NCBI GenBank assembly: GCA_001940825.1
Contig: MSGT01000060.1
Location: 1-59,110 of the forward strand
Source: Sphaerochaeta sp. Phil3
Lineage (GTDB): Bacteria > Spirochaetota > Spirochaetia > Sphaerochaetales > Sphaerochaetaceae
Reading direction: 5' to 3'
DNA length: 59,110 nt
The translations under genes were made by a program, and so were the position numbers. Below are positions 31,456-39,622 of the stretch, one piece after another (within the stretch, counting starts at the first letter, position 1; each line of letters opens with the position of its first letter). The notes below the pieces were generated by a model. It ran no database searches. It saw nothing but the letters and a program-made list of their open reading frames with translations, and was not told the origin of the DNA.

Positions 31456-32226
31456 TCAGTTTCCTTTCTTCTCTTCGAAGAAAAATGCAAAGGCCTTTTC
31501 TACAGCTGGATCCCAGAAATCCCAGTTGTGGACTCCGTCCCAGCTTTCGAATGTGCAGTCAAGCCCTGCACTTGAAAGCTCTGATGCAAACCTCTCGTTC
31601 TGAGCCAAAAGTTCGTCCTGTCTTCCGCAGGACATATAGAACTGCGGCATCTCTGATGCAGGTGCACTCGAATGCTTGAAGGATTCCAACATTGCAAAGA
31701 GGTTGCAGTTCTGCGCTACGGTTCGTCCTTTTCCAAAGATGGCCTCGTATTCAAGCGCCCTTTGGCCCTGCATGGTGGCGACGCTGTCCGCCATGTCCGT
31801 CACAGCCGAGAACGTGGCGCACCCTTCATAGCGGCCAGGAAAATTGAATACGTTCTTGAGGGAACCGTAGCCTCCCATTGAAAGACCCATTATGTAGTTG
31901 AGCTTCCTTTCCTGGGAAAGCCCAAACATGTTGGAGCATATCCTTGGAAGCTCAGTTGAAACGAACGAGAAGTAGGGGAGCCCCTGCTTCATGTCTGCAT
32001 AGAAGCTCCTTTGCACCTCCGGGATTATTACAGCCACATTGTAGCGTCGAGCATAGCGCTCCACGCTCGTGTAGCGGGCCCAGCCTGTGCAGTTGTCAGC
32101 AAGGCCGTGCAGAAGGTACACAACCCTTGCCTTGGAACAGTCAATGCCCTCGGGGAGGAACGCCGTCATGGAAGTTCCCATGTCAAGCGTCTCAGAACGG
32201 AAATCACAGCGGATATGCGCCATCAT
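31456..32226 (-). CDS. Alpha/beta-hydrolase of the putative esterase (S-formylglutathione hydrolase-like) family
   Basis: VVYLLHGLADNCTGW gives the oxyanion region, IMGLSMGGYGSLKNVF the nucleophile elbow (G-x-S-x-G), CGRQDELL the acid, and GVHNWDFW the His. About 256 residues, no signal peptide. The family removes acyl groups from sugars and other small molecules. Within an operon for murein sugars and peptides, removal of an O-acetyl or ester decoration is plausible but unproven. AAGGAGG precedes the paired ATG codons. Confidence 0.82.
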   Translation of the reverse strand: MMAHIRCDFRSETLDMGTSMTAFLPEGIDCSKARVVYLLHGLADNCTGWARYTSVERYARRYNVAVIIPEVQRSFYADMKQGLPYFSFVSTELPRICSNMFGLSQERKLNYIMGLSMGGYGSLKNVFNFPGRYEGCATFSAVTDMADSVATMQGQRALEYEAIFGKGRTVAQNCNLFAMLESFKHSSAPASEMPQFYMSCGRQDELLAQNERFASELSSAGLDCTFESWDGVHNWDFWDPAVEKAFAFFFEEKKGN

Positions 32227-32248
32227 GCTCCTCCTTGGAAAGCCCTTT

Positions 32249-33208
32249 TCAATTGCCTTCCGTACATGATACGAAGTGGCCTGGCTTCACTTCCTTCAGA
32301 CAATGCCCTTCCTTGCACTTTTCGCTTGCATACGGGCAACGTGGAGCAAAGCGGCATCCAGGTGCCGGGTTGATTGGGCTAGAGACCTCTCCTGATATGG
32401 TCACACGCTCTCTGTTGCGTCTTGAAAGGTCTATCGTAGGAATCGAGTTCAAAAGCGCCTTTGTATATGGGTGGATTGGGTTTGCAAAGAGCTCGCTTGA
32501 GCTTGTGTACTCAACGACCTGTCCCATGTACATGACCATGATGTCGTCGCTTATGTGCTTTACGACTGCAAGGTCGTGCGTTATGAACATATAGCTTAGT
32601 TTGTGGCTGTCCTGAAGGTCCATGAGGAGGTTCAGAATCTGGGCCTGTATGGAAACGTCAAGCGCCGATACCGGCTCGTCGCACACTATGAACTTTGGGT
32701 CCAGTATCATGGATCTGGCAAGTCCAACCCTTTGCCTCATTCCTCCGTCAAGCTCATGTGGATAGAGGTTGGAGTAGTGGGATGGAAGTCCGCACATGTC
32801 CATTATGTGGTCAACCCTCTCCTTGAGCTGTGCAGAGGAAAGCTCGTTCTTCTTGTTGAGCACTTCAAGAGGCTCTGAGATGAGGGCCCTGATGGACATT
32901 CTGGGATCAAGCGAGCTGTATGGATCCTGGAAGATCATCTGCATGTTCCTCTGGACCTTGTGCATATCGCGCTTGGAGTATTTGAGGATGTCCTCGCCCT
33001 CGTAGAGCACCTGTCCGCTCGTGGCCTGATGAAGCCTGAGCACGGTCCTTCCAAGGGTGGACTTTCCGCATCCGGATTCGCCTACGACCCCAAGGGTCTT
33101 TCCTTCGTATATCTTGAAGTTCACATCCTCAACGGCATGGAGCTGCCCCTTTGGGGTCTTGAAGTATTTGCAAAGGTTTACGGCTTCTACCAATGGTCTA
33201 TCCATCAT
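32249..33208 (-). CDS. Oligopeptide ABC transporter ATP-binding protein (OppF/DppF type)
   Basis: GVVGESGCGKSTLGRTVLRL is Walker A, the signature region reads LDGGMRQRVGLARSMIL (the first Ser of LSGGQ is Asp-Gly), and FIVCDEPVSALD is Walker B. The C-terminal Cys-rich tail (CRFAPRCPYASEKCKEGHC) is the oligopeptide-family extension, which may hold an iron-sulfur cluster. About 319 residues. Its start overlaps oppD by four bases. Confidence 0.9.
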   Translation of the reverse strand: MMDRPLVEAVNLCKYFKTPKGQLHAVEDVNFKIYEGKTLGVVGESGCGKSTLGRTVLRLHQATSGQVLYEGEDILKYSKRDMHKVQRNMQMIFQDPYSSLDPRMSIRALISEPLEVLNKKNELSSAQLKERVDHIMDMCGLPSHYSNLYPHELDGGMRQRVGLARSMILDPKFIVCDEPVSALDVSIQAQILNLLMDLQDSHKLSYMFITHDLAVVKHISDDIMVMYMGQVVEYTSSSELFANPIHPYTKALLNSIPTIDLSRRNRERVTISGEVSSPINPAPGCRFAPRCPYASEKCKEGHCLKEVKPGHFVSCTEGN

Positions 33209-34206
33209 TCGGCCTCCTTGGTGGTGTCATAGAGATGGCACAGGATGAGATGTCCATCCTTCTCGTGCATTGCAGGAGGAGTTGTTCTGCACTTCTCCAT
33301 GCAGTGCGGGCAGCGGTCTGCGAAGCAGCATCCAGTTGTAATGTGCCTTGGATCGGCCATGTGGCCTGGAATGGGCTTGAGCCTCTTTTCGTCCCTTGTA
33401 AGGTCCGGGATGCAGTTTATGAGACCTGCTGTGTACGGATGCTTCTCTTCGCTTGCGAAGATCTGCTCCACCGTTCCATGCTCTACAACGCGCCCGGCAT
33501 AGATCACCGACACGTTGTCGCAGAACTCGGCCACAACTCCAAGGTCGTGGGTTATGAGGACGACGGCTGAGTTGAACTCGTCCTTGAGCCTTCTCATGAG
33601 TTCGAGTATCTGTGCCTGTATGGTGACGTCCAAAGCCGTTGTCGGCTCGTCTGCAAGCAGGAGCTCAGGCTCAGCTATGAGAGCCATTGCTATGACGATC
33701 CTCTGCTTCATTCCACCTGAGAACTGGTGAGGGTATTCCCCCTTCCTTGATGCAGGGATTCCAACAAGCTGGAGCATCCTGTCAACCTTCTCCTGCTTCT
33801 GCTCCTTGGAAAGGTTGGGGAAGTGGAGATGGAGCACTTCGTAGACCTGCTCTCCAACCGTCTTGGTTGGGTTCAGGCTTGTCATTGGGTCCTGGAATAT
33901 CATGGATATCCTTCTACCTCTGAGACCCAGCATGTAGCTGTCAGGCTTGCCCAAGAGCTCTTCGCCGTCATACATGATCGAACCGCTTGCTATTTGACCC
34001 ACCTTCTTTGGAAGAAGCTGGAGAATCGACAGCGCAAGGGTGGTCTTTCCGGCTCCTGTCTCGCCTACAAGCCCAAGCTTCTCGCCCTTCTTGAGGGAGA
34101 GGTTGAGGCCGTTTACGGCGTAGACCACAGCGTCATCGGTATTGTACTGGACGTGCAGGTCCTTGATTTCAAGGAGGTTGTCGTCTTTGTGTGTTTCGTT
34201 TGGCAT
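33205..34206 (-). CDS. Oligopeptide ABC transporter ATP-binding protein (OppD/DppD type)
   Basis: GLVGETGAGKTTLALSILQLLP is Walker A, FSGGMKQRIVIAMALI the signature, and LLLADEPTTALDVTIQAQIL Walker B. The C-terminal extension GCCFADRCPHCMEKCRTTPP is the family's Cys-rich motif. About 333 residues. It pairs with the OppF-type gene to power uptake. Good ribosome site (AAGGAG). Confidence 0.92.
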   Translation of the reverse strand: MPNETHKDDNLLEIKDLHVQYNTDDAVVYAVNGLNLSLKKGEKLGLVGETGAGKTTLALSILQLLPKKVGQIASGSIMYDGEELLGKPDSYMLGLRGRRISMIFQDPMTSLNPTKTVGEQVYEVLHLHFPNLSKEQKQEKVDRMLQLVGIPASRKGEYPHQFSGGMKQRIVIAMALIAEPELLLADEPTTALDVTIQAQILELMRRLKDEFNSAVVLITHDLGVVAEFCDNVSVIYAGRVVEHGTVEQIFASEEKHPYTAGLINCIPDLTRDEKRLKPIPGHMADPRHITTGCCFADRCPHCMEKCRTTPPAMHEKDGHLILCHLYDTTKEAE

Positions 34207-34219
34207 TGTCGTCTCCTTG

Positions 34220-35104
34220 TCAGTTCTTCGATTTTGGGTCGAATGCGTCCCTCAGGCCGTCGCCAATGAAGTTGACGGACATGACGGTGAGCATGATGCA
34301 GATTCCAGGGATGATTCCAAGGTACGGATAGTACTGGATGTTGACCTTGTTCTCGGATATGATCGTGCCCCATTCAGGTGTAGGGGAGGCGACTCCAAGG
34401 CCAAGGTATCCCATGGATGAGATGCTGAGGATCACGGAGCCCAGCGTGAGGGTTGCCGATACGACGATTGGTCCTATTCCGTTTGGCAGTATGTGCTTGA
34501 GGATTATCCTTGGAGAGCTCGCCCCAAAGCACTTTGCAGCCTCGACGTACTCCATGTTCCTAAGTGTGAGCACGCTTGAACGCACCATTCTTGCAAAACG
34601 CGGTATCTGTCCAATCGAGAGTGCCAGTACGAGCTTCCACACGCCGTTTCCAAGGGCCGTGATGATGGCCATTGCAAGAAGGGCGGACGGCACGCTCATT
34701 AGCATGTCCACGACTCTCATGAGGATGGTATCGACCTTGCCTCCAAAGAAGCCGGCCGTGCCACCTATTATGGCGCCTATTACAAACGCTATACCGATGA
34801 TGGCGAGGCTGCAGAACAGCGAAATCCTTCCACCATATAGGATTCTGGCAAGAAGGTCCCTTCCAAGCTCATCGGTTCCAAAGATGTGCTCTGCACTTGG
34901 ACCCTGGAGCTTGTTTGCTATGTCCTGCTTTATGACCATGCTGTATGGCCTGATGAGAGGTGCTATGAGGATGAAAAGGGTTACGAAAGCGAACATGGCT
35001 ACGCCTATCATGGCAAGCTTGTTCTTCCTGAACCTGAAGAGTATGAGCTCTCCAGTGCTGTATTCGGATAGCGGTTTCTTCTTCTTTTTGCTGAAAATGC
35101 CCAT
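34220..35104 (-). CDS. Oligopeptide ABC transporter permease (OppC/DppC type)
   Basis: About 294 residues. IFGTDELGRDLLARILYGGRISL is the conserved DppC opening after the first helix. EYVEAAKCFGASSPRIILKHILPN is the EAA loop that contacts the ATPases. Five to six helices follow the usual order. The N-terminus (SKKKKKPLSEYSTGELI) is basic and cytoplasmic. Confidence 0.92.
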   Translation of the reverse strand: MGIFSKKKKKPLSEYSTGELILFRFRKNKLAMIGVAMFAFVTLFILIAPLIRPYSMVIKQDIANKLQGPSAEHIFGTDELGRDLLARILYGGRISLFCSLAIIGIAFVIGAIIGGTAGFFGGKVDTILMRVVDMLMSVPSALLAMAIITALGNGVWKLVLALSIGQIPRFARMVRSSVLTLRNMEYVEAAKCFGASSPRIILKHILPNGIGPIVVSATLTLGSVILSISSMGYLGLGVASPTPEWGTIISENKVNIQYYPYLGIIPGICIMLTVMSVNFIGDGLRDAFDPKSKN

Positions 35105-35115
35105 TTGCCGCCTCC

Positions 35116-36045
35116 TTACGATGCAAGGTCTATACGTGGGTCCACTATGGCGCAGATGAGGTCTACGACAAGGTTTATGACTCCAACGATTATGGTGATG
35201 AAGATGACCGTTCCCATGACTACGGGAACGTCCCTTCCCTTGACTGCGTTGATCAGCATGCTTCCAATGCCTGGGATTGCGAAGATGTTCTCTGTTACGA
35301 CAGCACCTCCAATGGTTCCGGCAAAGCTTATTCCTATCTGCGTCACGACAGGGATGAGGCTGTTTCTTATGGCATGGTGGAGAATCACGTCATGGTTGGA
35401 TGCACCTTTGGCCCTTGCTGTCCTTATATAGTCCATCTTTATGACGTCAAGCATGCTTGTACGGCTCATCCTTATCATTGATGCAAGCGTGTTCGCACCA
35501 AGGATCATAGGCGGCAGTATGAAGCACTTCCAGGTACGTATGCCTGAAACCGGCAGCCAGTGCAGGGTAAGGCAGAAAAGTATCTGGCACATCGTTCCAA
35601 GCCAGAACGCAGGCATTGAGAACAGCAGCATGACCACGAACGTGCATCCATAGTCCAAAAGGCTGTACTGCTTTATGGCGCTTGCTATTCCAAGTGGGAT
35701 TCCTATCCCCGTTGCGAATAGAAGTGCCAGAACCGACACTAGAAGCGTATATGGTAGTCTGTGGGCGAACTCGGGCAGAACCTCGAAACCGCTTATCCAA
35801 GAGGTTCCAAAGTCAAGCTTGAGTGCGTCTATCATGTAGTTTACATATCTTACGAGAAGAGGCTTGTCCAAGCCCATTTCATGGTTGAGCTGAGCGACCT
35901 GTTCCGGTGTTGCGTCCTGTCCTAGGACGAGTCGTGCAACATCTCCAGGAGCCAGGGAGAGAATAACAAACAGAATGAACGTCACGGAAAGTATGACGGG
36001 AATCAGCATCAGCAGTCTTTTGAGTGCATATTTCAACCAACTCAC
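35116..36045 (-). CDS. Oligopeptide ABC transporter permease (OppB/DppB type), GTG start
   Basis: GTG start after AAGGAGG. LKRLLMLIPVILSVTFILFVILSLAPGD is the first helix with the typical P-G-D end; NHEMGLDKPLLVRYVNY and FGTSWISG are conserved DppB blocks. DYIRTARAKGASNHDVILHHAIRNSLIPVVTQIG is the EAA loop. About 309 residues. It forms the channel with the OppC-type subunit. Confidence 0.92.
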   Translation of the reverse strand: MSWLKYALKRLLMLIPVILSVTFILFVILSLAPGDVARLVLGQDATPEQVAQLNHEMGLDKPLLVRYVNYMIDALKLDFGTSWISGFEVLPEFAHRLPYTLLVSVLALLFATGIGIPLGIASAIKQYSLLDYGCTFVVMLLFSMPAFWLGTMCQILFCLTLHWLPVSGIRTWKCFILPPMILGANTLASMIRMSRTSMLDVIKMDYIRTARAKGASNHDVILHHAIRNSLIPVVTQIGISFAGTIGGAVVTENIFAIPGIGSMLINAVKGRDVPVVMGTVIFITIIVGVINLVVDLICAIVDPRIDLAS

Positions 36046-36085
36046 TTCTGTTCCTCCTTGTTTAATCGAATGTCTTATAAAAGCA

Positions 36086-36109
36086 GGGCAGGTGCAAACG
36101 CATCTGCCC
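36086..36109 (-). terminator. Hairpin between the binding-protein gene and oppB
   Basis: A ten-pair stem (GGGCAG-GTGC with GCAT-CTGCCC) around AAAC, followed on the minus strand by TGCTTTTAT. It may partly stop transcription or shield the upstream binding-protein message. Confidence 0.65.
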
Positions 36110-36174
36110 CACTATGCGAATCTTCGCGAACTGTCAGTATGAAACGCCTGCTGCTATGCAAGGCCTTTCAGGGA

Positions 36175-37683
36175 CTACTTCCATGACCAGTATCTGAACA
36201 GGTAGTAGCCAAGGCAGTGTGCCTGGACGCCTTCAAGGCTGTCGTTGTAGGCAACTGTCGTGATTCCGTTGTAGAGAGGAACCGTGTAGGCTTCGTCAAG
36301 GAGGATCTGTGCGATCTGTCCATAGACCTGCTTGCGTGCATCTCCCTGGAGGCTGCGGCCGCTCTGCGCCATTGCGTAGATTTCAGCTGCACGTGGATAC
36401 CATACTGATTCGTCGAATCTGCTTGGTGTGAACTGCGTTGCAATGGAGTCTGCATCTATGAGGGAGGATGCTTCATCGACAAGCCTTGAATCGAAGTTTC
36501 TCTTCTTTCCCTTCTCTTCGTATGTCGTGTTGTCGACGGCTTCTACCTTTGCATTGATTCCAACCTCAAGAAGCTGAGCCTGGATGACCTTTGCAACTGT
36601 CTCGAAAGTCGATCCTGCGACACAGGTTATGGAGAAATCCTCTCCCTTGTAGCTTGACTGTGCAAGGTATGCCTTTGCTGCTTCCACGTCGTAGTCGACT
36701 CCCTTGATCTGGTCTGGATAACCGCCGTACATAGGACAGATATCGACAGTAAGGATCGTTGCAGCTCCGCTGTTGACAGCCTTGTTGATGTCGTCCTTGT
36801 TGATTGCAGCCTGAACAGCCTTTCTGAAGTTGAGGTCCGTTCCAATTCCTGACCATGCATTGAGGTTGAGGGTGATTCTTGATGTCGAGTCGCCAACGCT
36901 TGTCGAAATGCCGTTCATCTTGTCAAAACGTCCGCACTGCTCGATTGATGGAGCTCTCATGACGTCGTAGTCGCCGTTCTGGAGTCCAAGGATCTGTGTG
37001 TTGGTGTCTGCAACAAGAGCGATCGTGACGTGCTTGATTGCCGGAGCGCCTCTCCAGTGGTCTTCGAAAGCCTCGAGTGTGACGTGGTCGCCTGTGACGT
37101 ATTCGACGAACTTGTATGCACCGGTTCCAATTGGAGCTGCCATGTATCCGTCGTCACCAACCTCTTCGTAGTATGCCTTGGAGCAGATTCCGCCAAGACG
37201 TGATGCAACGCCGTATGGGAATGCTGCGAATGGGGAAGAGAGGACGATCTCCACTGTGTAGTCGTCAATGATGTTGCAGTGGTCGAAGTTGATGAAAAGT
37301 GCCTTTCCAAGAGGACCTGCAGCGCCCTTGTCGAATGTGAACTTGACGTCTTCTGCTGTCATCTCAGCTCCGTTCTGGAACTTGACGCCCTTTCTGAGGT
37401 AGAAGGTGTAGGTAAGTCCGTCTTCGGAAACTGTGTATCTCTCGGCAAGTGCTGGTGAGAGGGATCCATCTGCTTCAAGAGCAAGAAGGCAGTCGTAGAC
37501 GTTTGCGAGTACGAGGTTGTCGTCTCCGCCGCATCCCTTTGAGGAAAGTGCGTAGAAGCGATAAGGGTTTCCTGTAACGACGAGTGTTACGGAGTCCTTA
37601 GCCGTGGTTGCCTCCTGTCCGCCCTGGGCGAATGCTGGAAGAACCATCATGAGTGTGAGCAAAACCAAAACGATTTTCTTCAT
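36175..37683 (-). CDS. Family 5 extracellular solute-binding protein (oligopeptide/dipeptide type)
   Basis: A signal peptide (KKIVLVLLTLMMVLPAFA) ends before QGGQEATTAKD. LEADGSLSPALAERYTVSEDGLTYTFYLRKGVKFQNGAEMTAEDVKFTFDK is the family 5 signature region. DLNFRKAVQAAINKDDI and YPRAAEIY fit the second lobe. About 502 residues, normal. As the first gene of an operon leading into MurQ and the sugar kinase, it may bind murein peptides or a muropeptide. The ligand is an inference. The promoter and operator lie just upstream. Confidence 0.92.
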   Translation of the reverse strand: MKKIVLVLLTLMMVLPAFAQGGQEATTAKDSVTLVVTGNPYRFYALSSKGCGGDDNLVLANVYDCLLALEADGSLSPALAERYTVSEDGLTYTFYLRKGVKFQNGAEMTAEDVKFTFDKGAAGPLGKALFINFDHCNIIDDYTVEIVLSSPFAAFPYGVASRLGGICSKAYYEEVGDDGYMAAPIGTGAYKFVEYVTGDHVTLEAFEDHWRGAPAIKHVTIALVADTNTQILGLQNGDYDVMRAPSIEQCGRFDKMNGISTSVGDSTSRITLNLNAWSGIGTDLNFRKAVQAAINKDDINKAVNSGAATILTVDICPMYGGYPDQIKGVDYDVEAAKAYLAQSSYKGEDFSITCVAGSTFETVAKVIQAQLLEVGINAKVEAVDNTTYEEKGKKRNFDSRLVDEASSLIDADSIATQFTPSRFDESVWYPRAAEIYAMAQSGRSLQGDARKQVYGQIAQILLDEAYTVPLYNGITTVAYNDSLEGVQAHCLGYYLFRYWSWK

Positions 37684-37693
37684 GTTGTCTCCT

Positions 37694-37727
37694 TTTGTTT
37701 ACTAAACAAATCGTTTGCAAAGCAAAT
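37694..37727. promoter_or_regulatory. Palindromic operator, amino-sugar regulon, site 2
   Basis: TTTGTTTACTAAACAAA (37694-37710) is a perfect 8-1-8 palindrome. It is followed by a second imperfect repeat, GTTTGC-AAA-GCAAAT. It lies between the -10 box and the start codon, a roadblock or repression position. Its core matches the site at 28349-28361. Confidence 0.78.
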
Positions 37728-37735
37728 CAAACTAT

Positions 37736-37763
37736 ATCATACACCTGTTTTCTGTGCGGTCAA
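37736..37763 (-). promoter_or_regulatory. Promoter of the opp-murQ operon
   Basis: TTGACC (37763-37758) and TATGAT (37741-37736) with 16-bp spacing on the minus strand, about 50 bases before the binding-protein start. Confidence 0.65.
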
Positions 37764-37828
37764 GCAAAAACCTCATGTTTTTTGTTGCGTTTTGTTGCAC
37801 TGCCTAACATTCCTGCCGCTGCAAATAC

Positions 37829-37968
37829 AATCCGTGCGTAATCCGTGCGCCCCATGAGGCCCATGAGGCCCGTGAGACCCGTGAGACCCGTACAACCCGT
37901 AAGCCCCATGCGTCCCAAAAGCCACATAAGCCCCATGCGTCCCATAAGCCCCATAGGCAACACAACCT
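37829..37968. repeat. 9-bp phased degenerate repeat array
   Basis: CCCATGAGG, CCCATGAGG, CCCGTGAGA, CCCGTGAGA, CCCGTACAA, CCCGTAAGC, CCCATGCGT and further units keep strict 9-base register for about 125 bases. It fills the gap between the nnr stop codon and the promoter region of the next operon. Confidence 0.9.
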
Positions 37969-37969
37969 C

Positions 37970-39514
37970 TCAATCGTTGAAGTATTCGCTTATCGCATCC
38001 TTTATGGAATCTGCCGTGTCGCCTGCGGTCATGCTTATTGGATTGGATTTCGTCTGCGCGATCTCTCCGGCCCTTCCATTTATATATGAACCGGCTGCGA
38101 CTGCAAGAAGCAGGGTGTCTTCCTTTCCATGTTCGTTTCCAAGGTTCACAAGGGTAGGAGCCCACGAGCATATAGCCGCAAGTATCCCTGAAAGAACGTC
38201 TCCGCTTCCTGCCGTTGCCATGCCAGGGCATCCGCTGTCTGTAAGGTACACGGTTTTCCCGTTCGTAATGATTGTAGTCGGTCCTTTGAGAAGGACAATG
38301 GCATTGTTCTGCCTTGCGTAGAGTTTGGCCTCTTCTATTGGATTTTCCATATAGTCGTCTATGCTTTTCCCAAGGAGTCTTGAAAACTCCTTGGCATGAG
38401 GGGTAAGCACTATGGAGCAGTTGGCATCCTGCAATACCGCAGGGTTCTGTTTTGTTAGGCTTGAGAGAATGTTGAGTCCATCTGCATCTATTATGAGAGT
38501 GCCCCTATAGTTTTCCATCATATACAAGAGCATCCTCGTCGTCTGATCCGTGACTCCAATGCCCATGCCAAAGGCAATCGTCCTCACGCCTCTCATAAGC
38601 TCGTCAAGCTCCTCCTTGCAGAACACAACCTCACCGTTGTCGTCGGAAAGGGGGAAGAGGGTGCTTTCAAGTATGTATGGAGCAATGGCTTGTGTTAATG
38701 AGTTTGGAGCTGCAACCTTCACGACTCCGACTCCAGAGCGCATTGCAGCATTCGCCATAGCTGCAAGCTTTATGGCCCCACTGTATCTTGCAGAACCTCC
38801 AATAAGGGCTATATAGCCAAAACTTCCCTTATTGGAATAATTGCTTCTTGGTGTGAACAAACCATTGAAGTCTTCATGCTGCAATAGCCAGTATGGTTCA
38901 TCTACAGGCTCTATTCCAATGCCGCAGTTTATGCGCTTTGCCATGACATCCTTTGCCATGTTCAGAAAATGTCCCGGCTTGTAGTCTCCAATGGAGACCG
39001 TAAGGTCCGAGTGCACGCACAGCTTCGAAAGGCCGTTGTCTCCATCAAGGCCGCTGTTGATGTCAACGGACACCTTGTAGGCACTGCTTTCGTTGATGGC
39101 CTGTATCACCTGTGCAGTCAGGCCTTTCACATTACCTTTGAAGCCTGTTCCAAAGACGCAGTCAAGGATTGTGTTGAACCTCGCAAAAGGCGGAATGCCA
39201 CAGTCTTCTATATTACATATTTGTATTCCTCGTTCATTGCATCCTTCAAGATAACCTGCTCCATCCTGCGAAGTCCTGCTTGAAAGCATGAAGATAGAGC
39301 AGTCAATGCCGTTGTCATGGAGCAGCTGAGCTACCACATAGCCATCCCCAGCGTTGTTTCCACTGCCGCAGACGATGGCCACGGGAGGATTCCATGCAAC
39401 ATTATCATATATAGATTTCCCAGCTAGGAACATAAGTTTCTTACTTGGAGTAGTGGTTGCAATGGCATGTGCATCGCTCTTTCTCATGTTGTCAACTGAA
39501 AGAACTCTTATCAT
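37970..39514 (-). CDS. nnr: Bifunctional NAD(P)H-hydrate epimerase / ADP-dependent dehydratase
   Basis: The N-terminal half is the YjeF_N epimerase domain: AIVCGSGNNAGDGYVVAQLL and TILDCVFGTGFKGNVKG. The C-terminal half is the carbohydrate-kinase-like dehydratase with ALIGGSARYSGAIKLAA, TLIIDADGLNIL, VLTPHAKEFSRLLG and TDSGCPGMATAGSGDVLSG. About 514 residues, standard. Together they repair hydrated NADH and NADPH. GGAGG lies before the ATG. It is a single gene, divergent from the kinase-MATE pair. Confidence 0.95.
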   Translation of the reverse strand: MIRVLSVDNMRKSDAHAIATTTPSKKLMFLAGKSIYDNVAWNPPVAIVCGSGNNAGDGYVVAQLLHDNGIDCSIFMLSSRTSQDGAGYLEGCNERGIQICNIEDCGIPPFARFNTILDCVFGTGFKGNVKGLTAQVIQAINESSAYKVSVDINSGLDGDNGLSKLCVHSDLTVSIGDYKPGHFLNMAKDVMAKRINCGIGIEPVDEPYWLLQHEDFNGLFTPRSNYSNKGSFGYIALIGGSARYSGAIKLAAMANAAMRSGVGVVKVAAPNSLTQAIAPYILESTLFPLSDDNGEVVFCKEELDELMRGVRTIAFGMGIGVTDQTTRMLLYMMENYRGTLIIDADGLNILSSLTKQNPAVLQDANCSIVLTPHAKEFSRLLGKSIDDYMENPIEEAKLYARQNNAIVLLKGPTTIITNGKTVYLTDSGCPGMATAGSGDVLSGILAAICSWAPTLVNLGNEHGKEDTLLLAVAAGSYINGRAGEIAQTKSNPISMTAGDTADSIKDAISEYFND

Positions 39515-39622
39515 GGAAGCCTCCTTCTTGCACTAGACATCCTCAATTATGCTATAATCGCATTTGAAATTCAAACTAGGTGATTTGATGGCGCATGGCG
39601 CCTTGAAGGGGTAAGGAAGAAA

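Noticed and set aside
37773-38321. Open frames overlapping the 37.85-kb array and the nnr gene
   Set aside because: They are antisense or shadow frames of nnr fused to phased repeats, with Pro/Arg/Met runs and no homology-like features.
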